Source: Halosolutus amylolyticus (GTDB lineage: Archaea > Halobacteriota > Halobacteria > Halobacteriales > Natrialbaceae). From it: a DNA stretch of 64,000 bases. A program made the translations under genes and the position numbers. The notes beneath the pieces are model-generated. The model was not told the origin of the DNA, made no database searches, and saw nothing but the letters and a program-made list of their open reading frames with translations. The DNA lies in assembly GCF_023566055.1 (NCBI RefSeq), contig NZ_JALIQP010000001.1, positions 496,001-560,000 on the forward strand. Reading direction: 5' to 3'. Position 1 is the first letter of the stretch. Each line of letters opens with the position of its first letter. This document shows positions 62,020 through 64,000 of this stretch, piece by piece.

Positions 62020-64000
62020 ATGTGGTCGAACACGCCGCTGGTAGTCGCAGTCGCGATTCCCGAGCTCCCGCTCGAGGAGCCGGTCCTGGTATTCACCATC
62101 GCGCTGGCGGTCTTCCTTGTCGGACCGTTGCTCGTGCGACGGCTCGGTCAGCCGGGAATCATCGGCATCGTCCTGTTCGGGGCGATCCTCGGCCCCGGCG
62201 GAACGGGGCTGGTCGCACACAGCGACGCGATCGTCCTGCTCGGCGAGGTCGGGCTGATCTATCTCCTCTTTACCGTCGGTCTCGAACTCGATCTTCGGCA
62301 GTTCTCGGAGGACCCGGGTAGCGCGGCCCTGTTCGGACTCGTGAGCTTCGGGCTTCCGTTCGTCGTCGGAACGATCGTCGCGATGGCCCTGCTCGGCCTG
62401 GATCGGCTCTCCGCGCTGCTCCTCGCTGCCGTGTTCGCGTCCCACACGCTGCTGGCGTATCCGATCGTCAACCGGTACGACGTCACCAGGAACCGGGCCG
62501 TAACCGCCGTCTTCGGCGGTATTCTGTTTACTGATACGCTCGCCCTGTTCGTCCTCGCGCTGGTCCGGAGCGCGGCCGAGGCGGGACTGACCGCCAGCGT
62601 CGTCGTCGAGAAGATCGTCGCGCTGGGTGTCCTGCTGGCCGGGACCTGGTTCGTCGTCCCGCCGATCGCGCGCCGGTTCTTCCAGAATTTCAGCGAGGAG
62701 AGCTACTTCGAGTTCCTGTTCGTCACCGTCGTCTTCTTCGGTGCGGCCAGCGCCGCGACGCTGCTGGACGTCGCACCGATCCTCGGGGCGTTCGTCGGCG
62801 GCCTCGCGCTCAATCGGTTGATCCCCGAGGGTGGGACGTTGCTCTCCCGGATCGAATTCGCGGGCAACGCCTTCTTCATCCCCTTCTTCCTGCTGCACGT
62901 CGGCATGTTCGTCGACGCGACGGTCATCTTCCAGGGCCGGCGGACCCTCGAAGTCGCGGCCGTCATCGTCGGCGTCATGATCGCGCTGAAGTGGCTGGCG
63001 GCGTGGCTCGTCGCCCGCGTCAAGGGGTACACCGCCGACGAGCGGGACGTCATGTTCGGCCTCTCGATCGGGCAGGCCGCGGCGGCGCTGGCGATCACGC
63101 TGATCGGCTTCGAGGTGGGGCTGTTCGACGCAGCGATCCTCAACGCAGTCGTTCTCATGCTGATCGTGTCCGCCGTTCTCAGCCCCTGGGTCACGAAACG
63201 CGCCGGACAGCGGCTCGCGCTCGCAGAGGCCGTCGAACCCGACGACGGCGCCCTCGGCGACCCGCGAATCCTGCTTCCGATCTCCTACGCCGCCGATCGC
63301 CAGCGGCAGCTGCTCGAGATGGCCCTGTTACTCAAGGACGACGAACGCGAGCGGCCAATCCACACGCTCACCGTCGTCCAACCCGCCCGTCGCGGTTCCC
63401 CGGACCGGACGGTCGACGAGGCGTACGACGACCTCGAAGAACTCACCGCCGTCGGGAGCGAGGCCGAGGTCCCCGTCGATCCGGAGATCCGGGTCAATCA
63501 CAACCCCGCTTCGGGGATCGTCCGCGGCGCGGTCGAAGTACAGGCCGATCTACTCTTGCTCGGCTGGGACGCCCAGCGATCGATCGGCCAGCGGCTGTTC
63601 GGGAGCGTCATCGACCAGGTCCTCGCTCGGACGACCGATCCCGTGATGGTCGCTCGACTCGGACACCCGGTCAACACGACCGACCGGCTCTTCGTCGTCC
63701 TCCCGGACGGGATCGACCATCACGAGGGCTTCTTCGAGAGCGTCGCCCTGCTCAAGCGGCTCGCGGACCGACTCGGCGCACCGGTCACCGTCCTCGCAGT
63801 CGGGGGGTCGGCCCACCAGTACGAACGGCTCTTCGATCTCGTCGAGCCGGAACTGGACGCCGAGTTCCGAGAACTGTCCTCGTGGCGGGCGCTGCACTCG
63901 CGACTCGAGGACGACGCGACGGCGAACGACCTGGTTAGCGTGATCTCCTCGCGACCGGGGAGCGTCGGCTGGCACGACGAACTCCGCGAGCTACCCTCCC
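62020..64000 (+). CDS. Cation/proton antiporter (CPA2/KefB-like) with UspA-like C-terminal region (3' end outside window)
   Basis: A protein of at least 660 residues, cut by the right edge. Residues ~25-390 carry a ~12-span sodium/proton exchanger domain (VGPLLVRRLGQPGIIGIVLFGAILGP, FTVGLELDLRQF, FTDTLALFVLAL, GAFVGGLALNRLIPEG, FFLLHVGMFVDAT). The rest is soluble: one UspA-like part (ILLPISYAADRQRQ, LLLLGWDAQRSIGQRLFGS) and the start of a second (LFVVLPDGIDHHEGFFESV). Such fused exchangers control Na/K and pH. ATG 62020 opens the first hydrophobic part. Confidence 0.85.
   Translation, partial: MWSNTPLVVAVAIPELPLEEPVLVFTIALAVFLVGPLLVRRLGQPGIIGIVLFGAILGPGGTGLVAHSDAIVLLGEVGLIYLLFTVGLELDLRQFSEDPGSAALFGLVSFGLPFVVGTIVAMALLGLDRLSALLLAAVFASHTLLAYPIVNRYDVTRNRAVTAVFGGILFTDTLALFVLALVRSAAEAGLTASVVVEKIVALGVLLAGTWFVVPPIARRFFQNFSEESYFEFLFVTVVFFGAASAATLLDVAPILGAFVGGLALNRLIPEGGTLLSRIEFAGNAFFIPFFLLHVGMFVDATVIFQGRRTLEVAAVIVGVMIALKWLAAWLVARVKGYTADERDVMFGLSIGQAAAALAITLIGFEVGLFDAAILNAVVLMLIVSAVLSPWVTKRAGQRLALAEAVEPDDGALGDPRILLPISYAADRQRQLLEMALLLKDDERERPIHTLTVVQPARRGSPDRTVDEAYDDLEELTAVGSEAEVPVDPEIRVNHNPASGIVRGAVEVQADLLLLGWDAQRSIGQRLFGSVIDQVLARTTDPVMVARLGHPVNTTDRLFVVLPDGIDHHEGFFESVALLKRLADRLGAPVTVLAVGGSAHQYERLFDLVEPELDAEFRELSSWRALHSRLEDDATANDLVSVISSRPGSVGWHDELRELPS

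Noticed and set aside
1-64000. tRNA or rRNA genes
   Set aside because: I saw no T-loop/acceptor pattern or conserved rRNA segment by eye; tRNAscan-SE would be decisive.

Overview
The window reads as chromosomal DNA of a haloarchaeon, most likely from the Natrialbales side (Natrinema/Haloterrigena-like). The DNA is GC-rich, proteins are strongly acidic, secreted proteins carry twin-arginine lipoprotein signals (RR followed by [LIA]AGC), translation starts are often ATG/GTG about 25-30 bp behind a TATA-like box (leaderless style), and many families are haloarchaeal (plant-type 129-residue ferredoxin, HVO_0234-type propeller, PGF-CTERM-like protein, Cmi4-like protein). The placement is inferred from composition and protein family, not from a 16S gene. 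I found no rRNA, tRNA, CRISPR array, transposase or prophage; this is mostly ordinary core chromosome with some accessory patches.

Layout. 0-13 kb: the end of serA, two related multi-pass membrane proteins around an HTH regulator, a small lipoprotein, a methyltransferase, a cupin, hisI, a coiled-coil protein, UspA, an HPP membrane protein, glmM, a propeller protein, a lipoprotein, prs and an H-NOX-like protein. 13-24 kb: a secreted gluzincin protease, a DUF4382 lipoprotein, ileS, an enoyl-CoA hydratase/isomerase, a uracil-DNA glycosylase, a HIT hydrolase and a prepilin peptidase. 24-33 kb: ferredoxin, two PiT-type phosphate transporters, a tetrapeptide-repeat membrane protein, UspA, an SLC13 permease, hisA and TrkH. 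33-47 kb: hisB, a zinc-ribbon protein, an ACT regulator, a YigZ protein, a TAXI-TRAP transporter operon, an S9 peptidase, upp, a Csp-like four-helix protein and a DUF5828-like protein. 47-64 kb: a polar amino-acid ABC operon, a third PiT protein, a CNNM/CorC protein, a glutaredoxin/cysteine-less peroxiredoxin couplet, a Sua5-type enzyme, a Cas4-like protein, a Cmi4-like protein, a large membrane Fe-S oxidoreductase, a glutamine amidotransferase, a short ANL protein and a cation/proton antiporter cut by the window end.

Genes that clearly act together are the TAXI-TRAP set (binding protein, DUF1850, fused permease), the ABC amino-acid set (binding protein, two permeases, ATPase, with a GTGA overlap) and the Grx/Prx couplet (TAATG overlap). 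The three his genes (hisI, hisA, hisB) are dispersed rather than in an operon.

The least ordinary signals are: a peroxiredoxin-fold protein with no cysteine fused translationally to a CPFC glutaredoxin; a copper-storage-like helical bundle that has lost most Cys positions; an H-NOX-like protein that keeps YxTxR but not the proximal His; a structured roughly 80-bp intergenic repeat present twice, each copy touching a stop codon, with stem covariation between copies; a near-perfect 15-bp dyad just upstream of the ferredoxin promoter; a 12-bp/tetrapeptide repeat tract; and strong excess of the palindrome CGATCG. No single locus looks like a complete unknown multi-gene system.
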